From: Megalopta genalis
Taxonomy: Eukaryota > Arthropoda > Insecta > Hymenoptera > Halictidae
Length of the DNA stretch: 64,000 bases
NCBI RefSeq assembly: GCF_051020955.1
Contig: NW_027476295.1
Span: forward strand, 1-64,000
Reading direction: 5' to 3'
Below are positions 1 to 13,400 of the stretch, piece after piece. The first letter of the stretch is position 1. Each line of letters opens with the position of its first letter. Under the pieces are notes generated by a model. It was not told the DNA's origin, made no database searches, and saw only the letters and a list, made by a program, of their open reading frames with translations. The position numbers and the translations under genes were made by a program.

Positions 1-3000
1 TTGTGATATACATGATTTAGCTTCAGCTGCATGCGAAACAAACGAGTTAGCTTCAAATCCAAGCGAAATACATGATTTAGCTTCAAATCAATGCGAAGTA
101 GAAGATTTACCTTCAAATCCATGCGAAACAAATGGCTTAGCTTCAAATACTTGTGATATACATGATATAGCTTCAACTGCATGCGAAACAAACGTGTTTG
201 CTTCAAATCCAAGCGAAACACATGATTTAGCTTCAAATCACTGCGAAGCATCAAATCCATGCAACACAAATTATTTAGCTTCTTATACTTGCGATATAAG
301 TGATAAAGCTTCAAAAGCAGGCGAAACAAACGAGTGAGCTGTAAATCCAAGCGTAACACATGAGTTAACTTCAACTCAATGGGAAGTAGAAGATTTACCT
401 TCAAATCCATGCGAAACAAATGGCTTAGCATCAAATACCTTTGATATACATGATTTAGCTTCAACTGCATGCGAAACAAACGAGTTAGCTTCAAATCCAA
501 GCGAAACACATGATTTAGCTTCAAATCAATGCGAAATAGAAGGCTTAGTATCAAATCCATGAAACACAAATTATTTAGCTTCTTATACTTGCGATATAAG
601 TGATAAAGCATCAAAAGCAGGCGAAACAAACGAGTGAGCTGTAAATCCAAGCGTAACACATGAGTTAACTTCAAATCAATGGGAATTAGCAGATTTACCT
701 TCAAATCCACGCGAAACAAATGGTTTAGCTTCAAATACTTGTGATATACATGATTTAGCTTCAGCTGCATGCGAAACAAACGAGTTAGCTTCAAATCCAA
801 GCGAAACACATGTTTTAGCTTCAAATCAATGCGAAATAGAAGGCTTAGTATCAAATCCATGAAACACAAATTATTTAGCTTCTTATAATTGCGATATAAG
901 TGATAAAGCTTCAAATGCAGGCGAAACAAACGAGTGAGCTTTAAATCCAAGCGTAACACATGATTTAACTTCAAATCAATGCGAAGTAGAAGATTTACCT
1001 TCGAATCCATGCGAAACAAATAGCTTAACTTCAAATACCTTTGATATACATGATTTAGCTTCAACTGCATGCGAAACAAACGAGTTAGCTTCAAATTCAA
1101 GCGAAACACATGATTTAGCTTCAAATCAATGCGAAATAGAAGGCTTAGCATCAAATCCATGCGACACAAATTATTTAGCTTCGTATACTTGCGATATAAG
1201 TGATATAGCTTCAAATGCAGGCGAAACAAACGAGTGATCTTCAAATCCAAGCGTAACACATGATTTAACTTCAAATCAATGGGAAGTAGCAGATTTACCA
1301 TCAAATCCATGCGAAACAAATGGTTTAGCTTCAAATACTTGTGATATACATGATTTAGCTTCAGCTGCATGGGAAACAAACGAGTTAGCTTCAAATCCAT
1401 GCGAAACACATGATTTACCTTCAAATCAATGCGAAGTAGAAGGATTAGCATCAAATCCATGCAACACAAATTATTTAGCTTCTTATAATTGCGATATAAG
1501 TGATAAAGCTTCAAATGCAGGCGAAACAAACGAGTGAGCTTTAAATCCAAGCGTAACACATGATTTAACTTCAAATCAATGCGAAGTAGAAGATTTACCT
1601 CCGAATCCATGCGAAACAAATGGCTTAACTTCAAATACCTTTGATATACATGATTTAGCTTCAACTGCATGCGAAACAAACGAGTTAGCTTCAAATCCAA
1701 GCGAAACACATGATTTAGCTTCAAATCAATGCGAAATAGAAGGCTTAGCATCAAATCCATGCGACACAAATTATTTAGCTTCGTTTACTTGCGATATAAG
1801 TGATATAGCTTCAAATGCAGGCGAAACAAACGAGTGATCTTCAAATCCAAGCGTAACACATGATTTATCTTCAAATCAAAGGGAAGTAGAAGATTTACCT
1901 TCAAACCATGCGAAACAAATGGCTTAGCTTCAAATACCTTTGATATACATGATTTAGCTTCAACTGCATGCGAAACAAACGAGTTAGCTTCAAATCCAAG
2001 CGAAACACATGATTCAGCTTCAAATCAATGCGAAACAAATGGTTTAGCTTCAAATACTTGTGATATACATGATTTAGCATCAACTGCATGCGAAACAAAC
2101 GAGTTAGCTTCAAATCCAAGCGAAACACATGATTTAGCTTCAAATCAATGCGAAATAGAAGGCTTAGCATCAAATCCATGCGACACAAATTATTTAGCTT
2201 CGTATACTTGCGATATAAGTGATATAGCTTCAAATGCAGGCGAAACAAACGAGTGATCTGCAAATCCAAGCGTAACACATGATTTAACTTCAAATCAATG
2301 TGAAGTAGCAGATTTACCATCAAATCCATGCGAAACAAATGGTTTAGCTTCAAATACTTGTGATATACATGATTTAGCTTCAGCTGCATGGGAAACAAAC
2401 GAGTTAGCTTCAAATCCAAGCGAAACACATGATTTAGCTTTAAATCAATGCGAAGTAGAAGGATTAGCTTCAAATCCATGCAACACAAATTATTTAGCTT
2501 CTTATAATTGCGATATAAGTGATAAAGCTTCAAATGCAGGCGAAACAAACGAGTGAGCTTTAAATCCAAGCGTAACACATGATTTAACTACAAATCAATG
2601 CGAAGTAGAAGATTTACCTTCGAATCCATGCGAACAAATGGCTTAACTTCAAATACTTTTGATGTACATGATTAAGCTTCAACTGCATGCGAAACAAACG
2701 AGTTAGCTTCAAATCCAAGCGAAACACATGATTTAGCTTCAAATCAATGCGAAATAGAAGGCTTAGCATCAAATCCATGAGACACAAATTATTTAGCTTC
2801 GTATACTTGCGATATAAGTGATATAGCTTCAAATGCAGGCGAAACAAACGAGTGATCTTCAAATCCAAGCGTAACACATGATTTATCTTCAAATCAAAGG
2901 GAAGTAGAAGATTTACCTTCAAACCATGCGAAACAAATGGCTTAGCTTCAAATACCTTTGATATACATGATTTAGCTTCAACTGCATGCGAAACAAACGA

Positions 3001-3960
3001 GTTAGCTTCAAATCCAAGCGAAACACATGATTTGGCTTCAAATCAATGCGAAACAAATGGTTTAGCTTCAAATACTTGTGATATACACGATTTAGCTTCA
3101 ACTGCATGCGAAACAAACGAGTTATCTTCAAATCCAAGCGAAACACACGATTGAGCTTCAAATCAATGCGAAATAGAAGGCTTAGCATCAAATCCATGCG
3201 ACACAAATTATTTAGCTTCGTATACTTGCGATATAAGTGATATAGCTTCAAATGCAGGTGACACAAACGAGTGATCTTCAAATCCAAGCGTAACACATGA
3301 TTTAACTTCAAATCAATGGGAAGTAGAAGATTTACCTTCAAATCCATGCGAAACAAATGGTTTAGCTTCAAATACTTGTGATATACATGATTTAGCTTCA
3401 ACTGCATGCGAAACAAACGAGTTAGCTTCAAATCCAAGCGAAACACATGATTTAGCTTCAAATCAATGCGAAATAGAAGGCTTAGCATCAAATCCATGCA
3501 ACACAAATTATTTAGCTTGGTATACTTGCGATATAAGTGATATAGCTTCAAATGCAGACGAAACAAACGAGTGATCTTCAAATCCAAGCGTAACACGTGA
3601 TTTAACTTCAAATCCATGCGAAACAAATGGTTCAGCCTCAAATACTTGTGATACACATGAATTTGTTCAGCTGCATGCGAAACAAACGAGTTAGCTACAA
3701 ATCCAAGCGAAACACATGATTTAGCTTCAAATCAATGCGAAGTAGAAGTCTTAGCATCAAATCCATGCAACAAAAATTATTTAGCTTCTTATACTTGCGA
3801 TATAAGTGATAAAGCTTCAAATGCAGGCGAAACAAACGAGTTAGCTTCAAATCCAAGCGTAACACATGATTTAACTTCAAATCAATGCGAAGTAGAAGAT
3901 TTACCTACAAATCCATGCGAAACAAATGGTTTAGCTTCAAATACTTGTGATATACATGGT

Positions 3961-4560
3961 TTAGCTTCAACTGCATGCGAATCAAACGAGTTAGCTTCAA
4001 ATCCAAGCGAAACACATGATTTAGCTTCAAATCAATGCGAAGTAGAAGGCTTAGCATCAAATCCATGCAACACAAATTATTTAGCTTCTTATACTTGCGA
4101 TATAAGTGATAAAGCTTCAAATGCTGGCGAAACACACGAGTGATCTTCAAATACAAGCGTAACACATGATTTAACTTCAAATCAACGGGAAGTAGAAGAT
4201 TTAACTTCAAATCCAAGCGAAGCAAATGGTTTAGCTTCAAATACTTGTGATATACATGGTTTAGCTTCAACTGCATGCGAATCAAACGAGTTAGCTTCAA
4301 ATCCAAGCGAAACACATGATTTAGCTTCAAATCAATGCGAAGTAGAAGGCTTAGCATCAAATCCATGCAACACAAATTATTTAGCTTCTTATACTTGCGA
4401 TATAAGTGATAAAGCTTCAAATGCTGGCGAAACACACGAGTGATCTTCAAATACAAGCGTAACACATGATTTAACTTCAAATCAACGGGAAGTAGAAGAT
4501 TTAACTTCAAATCCAAGCGAAGCAAATGGTTTAGCTTCAAATACTTGTGATATACATGAT
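3961..4560. repeat. Recent tandem duplication of one 300-bp HOR
   Basis: Positions 3,961-4,260 and 4,261-4,560 match throughout except at one base near the end (ACATGGT against ACATGAT, position 4,259 against 4,559). Both carry the private variants GCTGGCGAAACACAC, ATACAAGCG and CAACGGGAAG. The homologous place in block A2 (18,716-19,015) holds a single copy. This is either a recent gain here or a loss in A2, and a gain is simpler given the near identity. Confidence 0.92.
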
Positions 4561-6434
4561 TTAGCTTCAGCTGCATGCGAAACAAACGAGTTAGCTTCAA
4601 TTCCAAGCGATACACATGATTTAGCTTCAAATCAATGCGAAGTAGAAGGCTTAGCTTCAAATCCATGCGACACAAATTATTTAGCTTCGTATACTTGCGA
4701 TCTGATTGATATAGCTTCAAATGCAGTCGAAACAAACGAGTGATCTTCAAATCCAAGCGTAACACGTGATTTAACTTCAAATCAATGCGAAGTAGAAGAT
4801 TTACCTTCAAATCCATGCGAAACAAATGGTTTAGCTTCAAATACTTGTGATATACATGATTTAGCTTCAGCTGCATGCGAAACAAACGAGTTAGCTTAAA
4901 ATCCAAGCGTAACACATGATTTAAATTCAAATCAATACGAAGTAGAAGATTTACCTTCAAATCAATGCGAAACAAATGGTTCAGCTTCAAATACTTGTGA
5001 TATACATGATTTAGCTTCAGCTGCATGCGAAACAAACGAGTGAGCATAAAACCAAGCGTAACACATGATTTAAATTCAAATCAATACGAAGTAGAAGATT
5101 TACCTTCAAATCAATGCGGAACAAATGGTTCAGCTTCAAATACTTGTGATATACATGATTTAACTTCAGCTGCATGCGAAACAAACGAGTGAGCTTAAAA
5201 TCCAAGCGTAACACATGATTTAACTTCAAATCAATGGGAAGTAGAAGATTTACCTTCAAATCCATGCGAAACAAATGGTTTAGCTTCAAATACATGTGAT
5301 ATACATGATTTAGCTTCAGCTGCATGCGAAAAAAACGAGTTAGCTTCAAATCCAAGAAAAACACATGATTTAGATTCAAATCAATTCGAAATAGAAGGCT
5401 TAGCATCAAATCCATGCGACACAAATTATTTAGCTTCGTATACTTGCAATATAAGTGATATAGCTTCAAATGCAGGTGAAACAAACGAGTGATCTTCAAA
5501 TCCGAGCGTAACACTTGATTTAACTTCAAATCAATGGGAAGTAGAAGATTTACCTTCAAATCCATGCGAAACAAATGGTTTAGCTTCAAATACTTTTGAT
5601 ATACATGATTTAGCTTCAGCTTCATGCGAAACAAACGAGTTAGCTTCAAATCCAAGCGAAACACATGATTTAGCTTCAAATCAATGCGAAGTAGAAGGCT
5701 TAGCATCAAATCCATGCAACACAAATTATATAGCTTCTTATACTTGCGATATAAGTGATAAAGCTTCAAATGCAGGCGAAACAAACGAGTGAGCTTTAAA
5801 TCGAAGCATAACACATGATTTAGCTTCAAATCAATGCGAAGTAGAAGATTTACCTTCAAATCCATTCGAAACAAATGGTTTAGCTTCAGATACTTGTGAT
5901 AAACATGATTGAGCTTCAACTGCATGCGAAACAAACGTGTTAGCTTCCAATCCAAGCGAAACACATGATTTAGCTTCAAATCAATGCGAAGTAGAAGTCT
6001 TAGCATCAAATCCATGCGACACAAATTATTTAGCTTCGTATACTTGCAATATAAGTGATATAGCTTCAAATGCAGGTGAAACAAACGAGTGATCTTCAAA
6101 TCGGAGCGTAACACTTGATTTAACTTCAAATCAATGGGAAGTAGAAGATTTACCTTCAAATCCATGCGAAACAAATGGTTTAGCTTCAAATACTTTTGAT
6201 ATACATGATTTAGCTTCAGCTTCATGCGAAACAAACGAGTTAGCTTCAAATCCAAGCGAAACACATGATTTAGCTTCAAATCAATGCGAAGTAGAAGGCT
6301 TAGCATCAAATCCATGCAACACAAATTATTTAGCTTCTTATACTTGCGATATAAGTGATAAAGCTTCAAATGCAGGCGAAACAAACGAGTGAGTGATCTT
6401 CAAATCCAAGCGTAACACTTGATTTAACTTCAAA

Positions 6435-9400
6435 TCAATGGGAAGTAGAAGATTTACCTTCAAATCCATGCGAAACAAATGGTTTAGCTTCAAATAATTG
6501 TGATATACATGATTTAGCTTCAGCTGCATGCGAAACAAACGAGTTACCTTCAAATCCAAGCGAAACTTCAAACACATGATTTAACTTCAAATAAATGCGA
6601 AATAGAAGGCTTAGCATCAAATCCATGCGACACAAATTATTTAGCTTCGTATACTTGCAATATAAGTGATATAGCTTCAAATGCAGGTGAAACAAACCAG
6701 TGATCTTCAAATCCAAACGTAACACTTGATTTAACTTCAAATCAATGGGAAGTAGAATATTTACCTTTAAATCCATGCGAAACAAATGGGTTAGCTTCAA
6801 ATACTTGTGATATACATGATTTAGTTTCAGCTGCATGCGAAACAAACGAGTTAGCTTCAAATCCAAGCGAAACACATGATTTAGCTTCAAATCAATGCGA
6901 AGTAGAAGGCTTAGCATCAAATCCATGCAACACAAATTATTTAGCTTCTCATACTTGCGATATAAGTGATAAAGCATCAAATGCAGGCGAAACAAACGAG
7001 TAAGCTTTAAATCCAAGCGTAACACATGATTTAACTTCAAATCAAAGCGAACTAGAAGATTTACCTTCAAATCAATGCGAAACAAATGGTTTAGCTTCAA
7101 ATACTTGTGATATACATGATTTAGCTTCAACAGCATGCGAAACAAACGAGTTAACTTCAAATCCAAGCGAAACACATGATTTAGCTTCAAATCAATGCGA
7201 AGTAGAAGGCTTAGCATCAAATCCATGCAACACAAATTATTTAGCTTCTTATACTTGCGATATAAGTGATAAAGCATCAAATGCAGGCGAAACAAACGAG
7301 TGAGCTTTAAATCCAAGCGTAAAACATGATTTAACTTCAAATCAATGCGAAGTAGAAGCTTTAACTTCAAATCCATGCGAAACAAATGGTTCAGCTTCAA
7401 ATACTTGTGATACACATGAATTTGCTTCAGCTGCATGCGAAACAAACGATTTAGCTTCACACCCAAGGGAAACACATGATTTAACTTCAAATCAATGCGA
7501 AGTAGAAGGCTTACCATCAAATCCATGCAACACAAATTATTTAGCTTCTTATACTTGCGATATAAGTGATATAGCTTCAACTGCATGCGAAACAAACGAG
7601 TTAGCTTCAAATCCAAGCGAAACACATGATTTAGATTCAAATCAATGCGAAGTAGAAGGCTTAGCATCAAATCCATGCAACACAAATTATTTAGCTTCTT
7701 ATACTTGCGATATAAGTGATAAAGCATCAAATGCAGGCGAAACAAACGAGTGAGCTTTAAATCCAAGCGTAAAACATGATTTAACTTCAAATCAAAGCGA
7801 AGTAGAAGATTTACCTTCAAATCTATGCGAAACAAATAGTTTAGATTCAAATACTTGTGATATACATGATTTAGCTTCAACTGCATGCGAAACAAACGAG
7901 TTAGCTTCAAATCCAAGCGAAACACATGATTTAGCTTCAAATCAATGCGAAGTAGAAGGCTTAGCATCAAATCCATGCAACACAAATCATTTAGCTTCTT
8001 ATACTTGCGATATAAGTGATAAAGCTTCAAATGCAGGTGAAACAAACGAGTGAGCTTTAAATCCAAGCGTAACACATGATTTAACTTCAAATCAATGCGA
8101 AGTAGAAGCTTTAACTTCAAATCCATGCGAAACAAATGGTTCAGCTTCAAATACTTGTGATACACATGAATTTGCTTCAGCTGCATGCGAAACAAACGAT
8201 TTAGCTTCACACCCAAGGGAAACACATGATTTAACTTCAAATCAATGCGAAGTAGAAGGCTTACCATCAAATCCATGCAACACAAATTATTTAGCTTCTT
8301 ATACTTGCGATATAAGTGATATAGCTTCAACTGCATGCGAAACAAACGAGTTAGCTTCAAATCCAAGCGAAACACATGATTTAACTTCAAATCAATGCGA
8401 AGTAGAAGATTTAGGTTCAAATCCATGCGAAACAAATGGTTTAGCTTCAAATACTTGTGATGTACATGATTTAGCTTCAACAGCATGCGAAACAAACGAG
8501 TTAACTTCAAATCCAAGCGAAACACATGATTTAGCTTCAAATCAATGCGAAGTAGAAGGCTTAGCTTCAAATCCATGCGACACAAATTATTTAGCTTCGT
8601 ATACTTGCGATATAAGTGATATAGCTTCAAATGCAGTCGAAACAAACGAGTGATCTTCAAATCCAAGCGTAACACGTGATTTAACTTCAAATCAATGCGA
8701 AGTAGAAGATTTACCTTCAAATCCATGCGAAACAAATGGTTTAGCTTCAAATACTTGTGATATACATGATTTAGCTTCAGCTGCATGCGAAACAAACGAG
8801 TTAGCTTAAAATCCAAGCGTAACACATGATTTAAATTCAAATCAATACGAAGTAGAAGATTTACCTTCAAATCAATGCGAAACAAATGGTTCAGCTTCAA
8901 ATACTTGTGATATACATGATTTAGCTTCAGCTGCATGCGAAACAAACGAGTTAGCTTCAATTCCAAGCGATACACATGATTTAGCTTCAAATCAATGCGA
9001 AGTAGAAGGCTTAGCTTCAAATCCATGCGACACAAATTATTTAGCTTCGTATACTTGCGATATAAGTGATATAGCTTCAAATGCAGGCGAAACAAACGAG
9101 TGATCTTCAAATCCAAGCGTAACACGTGATTTAACTTCAAATCAATGCGAAGTAGAAGATTTACCTTCAAATCCATGCGAAACAAATGGTTTAGCTTCAA
9201 ATACTTGTGATATACATGATTTAGCTTCAGCTGCATGCGAAACAAACGAGTTAGCTTAAAATCCAAGCGTAACACATGATTTAAATTCAAATCAATACGA
9301 AGTAGAAGATTTACCTTCAAATCAATGCGGAACAAATGGTTCTGCTTCAAATACTTGTGATATACATGATTTAGCTTCAGCTGCATGCGAAACAAACGAG

Positions 9401-10484
9401 TGAGCTTAAAATCCAAGCGTAACACATGATTTAACTTCAAATCAATGGGAAGTAGAAGATTTACCTTCAAATCCATGCGAAACAAATGGTTTAGCTTCAA
9501 ATACATGTGATATACATGATTTAGCTTCAGCTGCATGCGAAAAAAACGAGTTAGCTTCAAATCCAAGAAAAACACATGATTTAGATTAAAATCAATTCGA
9601 AATAGAAGGCTTAGCATCAAATCCATGCGACACAAATTATTTAGCTTCGTATACTTGCAATATAAGTGATATAGCTTCAAATGCAGGTGAAACAAACGAG
9701 TGATCTTCAAATCCGAGCGTAACACTTGATTTAACTTCAAATCAATGGGAAGTAGAAGATTTACCTTCAAATCCATGCGAAACAAATGGTTTAGCTTCAA
9801 ATACTTTTGATATACATGATTTAGCTTCAGCTTCATGCGAAACAAACGAGTTAGCTTCAAATCCAAGCGAAACACATGATTTAGCTTCAAATCAATGCGA
9901 AGTAGAAGGCTTAGCATCAAATCCATGCAACACAAATTATATAGCTTCTTATACTTGCGATATAAGTGATAAAGCTTCAAATGCAGGCGAAACAAACGAG
10001 TGAGCTTTAAATCGAAGCATAACACATGATTTAGCTTCAAATCAATGCGAAGTAGAAGATTTACCTTCAAATCCATTCGAAACAAATGGTTTAGCTTCAG
10101 ATACTTGTGATAAACATGATTGAGCTTCAACTGCATGCGAAACAAACGAGTTAGCTTCAAATCCAAGCGATACACATGATTTAGCTTCAAATCAATGCGA
10201 AGTAGAAGGCTTAGCATCAAATCCATGCAACACAAATTATTTAGCTTCATATATTTGCGATATAAGTGATATAGCTTCAAATGCAGGTGAAACAAACGAG
10301 TGATCTTCAAATCCAAGCGTAACACTTGATTTAACTTCAAATCAATGGGAAGTAGAAGATTTACCTTCAAATCCATGCGAAACAAATGGTTTAGCTTCAA
10401 ATAATTGTGGTATACATGATTTAGCTTCAGCTGCATGCGAAACAAACGAGTTACCTTCAAATCCAAGCGAAACTTCAAACACAT
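6435..10484 (-). other. Minus-strand open frame (1,349 codons), repeat-derived, probably not a gene
   Basis: This is the block A1 counterpart of 23,001-27,350. It begins at an ATG in the 7-bp-insertion monomer near 10,472 and shifts phase at the one near 6,566. It is exactly 300 bp (one HOR, 100 codons) shorter. Such length change leaves the frame open by arithmetic alone and is not evidence of selection. Confidence 0.8.
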
Positions 10485-13400
10485 GATTTAGCTTCAAATA
10501 AATGCGAAATAGAAGGCTTAGCATCAAATCCATGCGACACAAATTATTTATCTTCGTATACTTGCAATATAAGTGATATAGCTTCAAATGCAGGTGAAAC
10601 AAACCAGTGATCTTCAAATCCAAACGTAACACTTGATTTAACTTCAAATCAATGGGAAGTAGAAGATTTACCTTTAAATCCATGCGAAACAAATGGTTTA
10701 GCTTCAAATACTTGTGATATACATGATTTAGTTTCAGCTGCATGCGAAACAAACGAGTTAGCTTCAAATCCAAGCGAAACACATGATTTAGCTTCAAATC
10801 AATGCGAAGTAGAAGGCTTAGCATCAAATCCATGCAACACAAATTATTTAGCTTCGTTTACTTGCGATATAAGTGATATAGCTTCAAATGCAGGCGAAAC
10901 AAACGAGTGATCTTCAAATCCAAGCGTAACACATGATTTATCTTCAAATCAAAGGGAAGTAGAAGATTTACCTTCAAACCATGCGAAACAAATGGCTTAG
11001 CTTCAAATACCTTTGATATACATGATTTAGCTTCAACTGCATGCGAAACAAACGAGATAGCTTCAAATCCAAGCGAAACACATGATTCAGCTTCAAATCA
11101 ATGCGAAACAAATGGTTTAGCTTCAAATACTTGTGATATACATGATTTAGCATCAACTGCATGCGAAACAAACGAGTTAGCTTCAAATCCAAGCGAAACA
11201 CATGATTTAGCTTCAAATCAATGCGAAATAGAAGGCTTAGCATCAAATCCATGCGACACAAATTATTTAGCTTCGTATACTTGCGATATAAGTGATATAG
11301 CTTCAAATGCAGGCGAAACAAACGAGTGATCTGCAAATCCAAGCGTAACACATGATTTAACTTCAAATCAATGTGAAGTAGCAGATTTACCATCAAATCC
11401 ATGCGAAACAAATGGTTTAGCTTCAAATACTTGTGATATACATGATTTAGCTTCAGCTGCATGGGAAACAAACGAGTTAGCTTCAAATCCAAGCGAAACA
11501 CATGATTTAGCTTTAAATCAATGCGAAGTAGAAGATTTACCTTCAAATCCATGCGAAACAAATTGCTTAGCTTCAAATACTTTTGATATACATGATTTAG
11601 CTTCAGCTGCATGCGAAACAATCGGGTTAGCTTCAAATCCAAGCGAAACACATGATTTAGCTTCAAATCAATTGCGAAATAGAAGGCTTAGCATCAAATC
11701 CATGCAACACAAATTATTTAGCTTCTTACACTTGCGATATAAGTGATAAAGCTTCAAATGCAGGTGAAACAAACGAGTGATCTTCAAATCCAAGCGAAAT
11801 AGAAGGCTTAGCATCAAATCCATGCGACTCAAATTATTTAGCTTCAAATACTTGTGATATACATGATTTAGCTTCAGCTGCATGCGAAACAAACGAGTTA
11901 GCTTCAAATCCAAGCGAAATACATGATTTAGCTTCAAATCAATGCGAAGTAGAAGATTTACCTTCAAATCCATGCGAAACAAATGGCTTAGCTTCAAATA
12001 CTTGTGATATACATGATATAGCTTCAACTGCATGCGAAACAAACGTGTTTGCTTCAAATCCAAGCGAAACACATGATTTAGCTTCAAATCACTGCGAAGC
12101 ATCAAATCCATGCAACACAAATTATTTAGCTTCTTATACTTGCGATATAAGTGATAAAGCTTCAAAAGCAGGCGAAACAAACGAGTGAGCTGTAAATCCA
12201 AGCGTAACACATGAGTTAACTTCAACTCAATGGGAAGTAGAAGATTTACCTTCAAATCCATGCGAAACAAATGGCTTAGCATCAAATACCTTTGATATAC
12301 ATGATTTAGCTTCAACTGCATGCGAAACAAACGAGTTAGCTTCAAATCCAAGCGAAACACATGATTTAGCTTCAAATCAATGCGAAATAGAAGGCTTAGT
12401 ATCAAATCCATGAAACACAAATTATTTAGCTTCTTATACTTGCGATATAAGTGATAAAGCATCAAAAGCAGGCGAAACAAACGAGTGAGCTGTAAATCCA
12501 AGCGTAACACATGAGTTAACTTCAAATCAATGGGAATTAGCAGATTTACCTTCAAATCCACGCGAAACAAATGGTTTAGCTTCAAATACTTGTGATATAC
12601 ATGATTTAGCTTCAGCTGCATGCGAAACAAACGAGTTAGCTTCAAATCCAAGCGAAACACATGTTTTAGCTTCAAATCAATGCGAAATAGAAGGCTTAGT
12701 ATCAAATCCATGCAACACAAATTATTTAGCTTCGTTTACTTGCGATATAAGTGATATAGCTTCAAATGCAGGCGAAACAAACGAGTGATCTTCAAATCCA
12801 AGCGTAACACATGATTTATCTTCAAATCAAAGGGAAGTAGAAGATTTACCTTCAAACCATGCGAAACAAATGGCTTAGCTTCAAATACCTTTGATATACA
12901 TGATTTAGCTTCAACTGCATGCGAAACAAACGAGATAGCTTCAAATCCAAGCGAAACACATGATTCAGCTTCAAATCAATGCGAAACAAATGGTTTAGCT
13001 TCAAATACTTGTGATATACATGATTTAGCATCAACTGCATGCGAAACAAACGAGTTAGCTTCAAATCCAAGCGAAACACATGATTTAGCTTCAAATCAAT
13101 GCGAAATAGAAGGCTTAGCATCAAATCCATGCGACTCAAATTATTTAGCTTCAAATACTTGTGATATACATGATTTAGCTTCAGCTGCATGCGAAACAAA
13201 CGAGTTAGCTTCAAATCCAAGCGAAATACATGATTTAGCTTCAAATCAATGCGAAGTAGAAGATTTACCTTCAAATCCATGCGAAACAAATGGTTTAGCT
13301 TCAAATAATTGTGGTATACATGATTTAGCTTCAGCTGCATGCGAAACAAACGAGTTACCTTCAAATCCAAGCGAAACTTCAAACACATGATTTAGCTTCA

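Larger units (their letters stand above)
1..10850. repeat. Block A1, first copy of the long duplication
   Basis: It is homologous to 14,756-27,716. The offset is 14,755 from position 1 to about 3,900, 14,455 from about 4,561 to 7,320, and 16,866 near 10,342-10,850. The first change is one extra 300-bp HOR in A1 at 3,961-4,560. The others are a duplicated section and another HOR in the second copy. Homology stops near 10,850, where A1 has CTTCGTTTAC and the other copy has CTTCTCATAC. Only rare single-base differences separate aligned parts, for example near 3,907 and 4,716. The block starts upstream of the window. Confidence 0.85.

Noticed and set aside
6566..6572. The 7-bp insertion as a transposon footprint or target-site duplication
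   Set aside because: The inserted TTCAAAC resembles the start of the next monomer, so slippage or misaligned repair explains it. No transposon ends are seen nearby.
8413..8424. Telomere-like TTTAGG in TTTAGGTTCAAA
   Set aside because: It is a single-base variant of the TTTAGCTTCAAA junction and is not tandemly repeated as a telomere motif.
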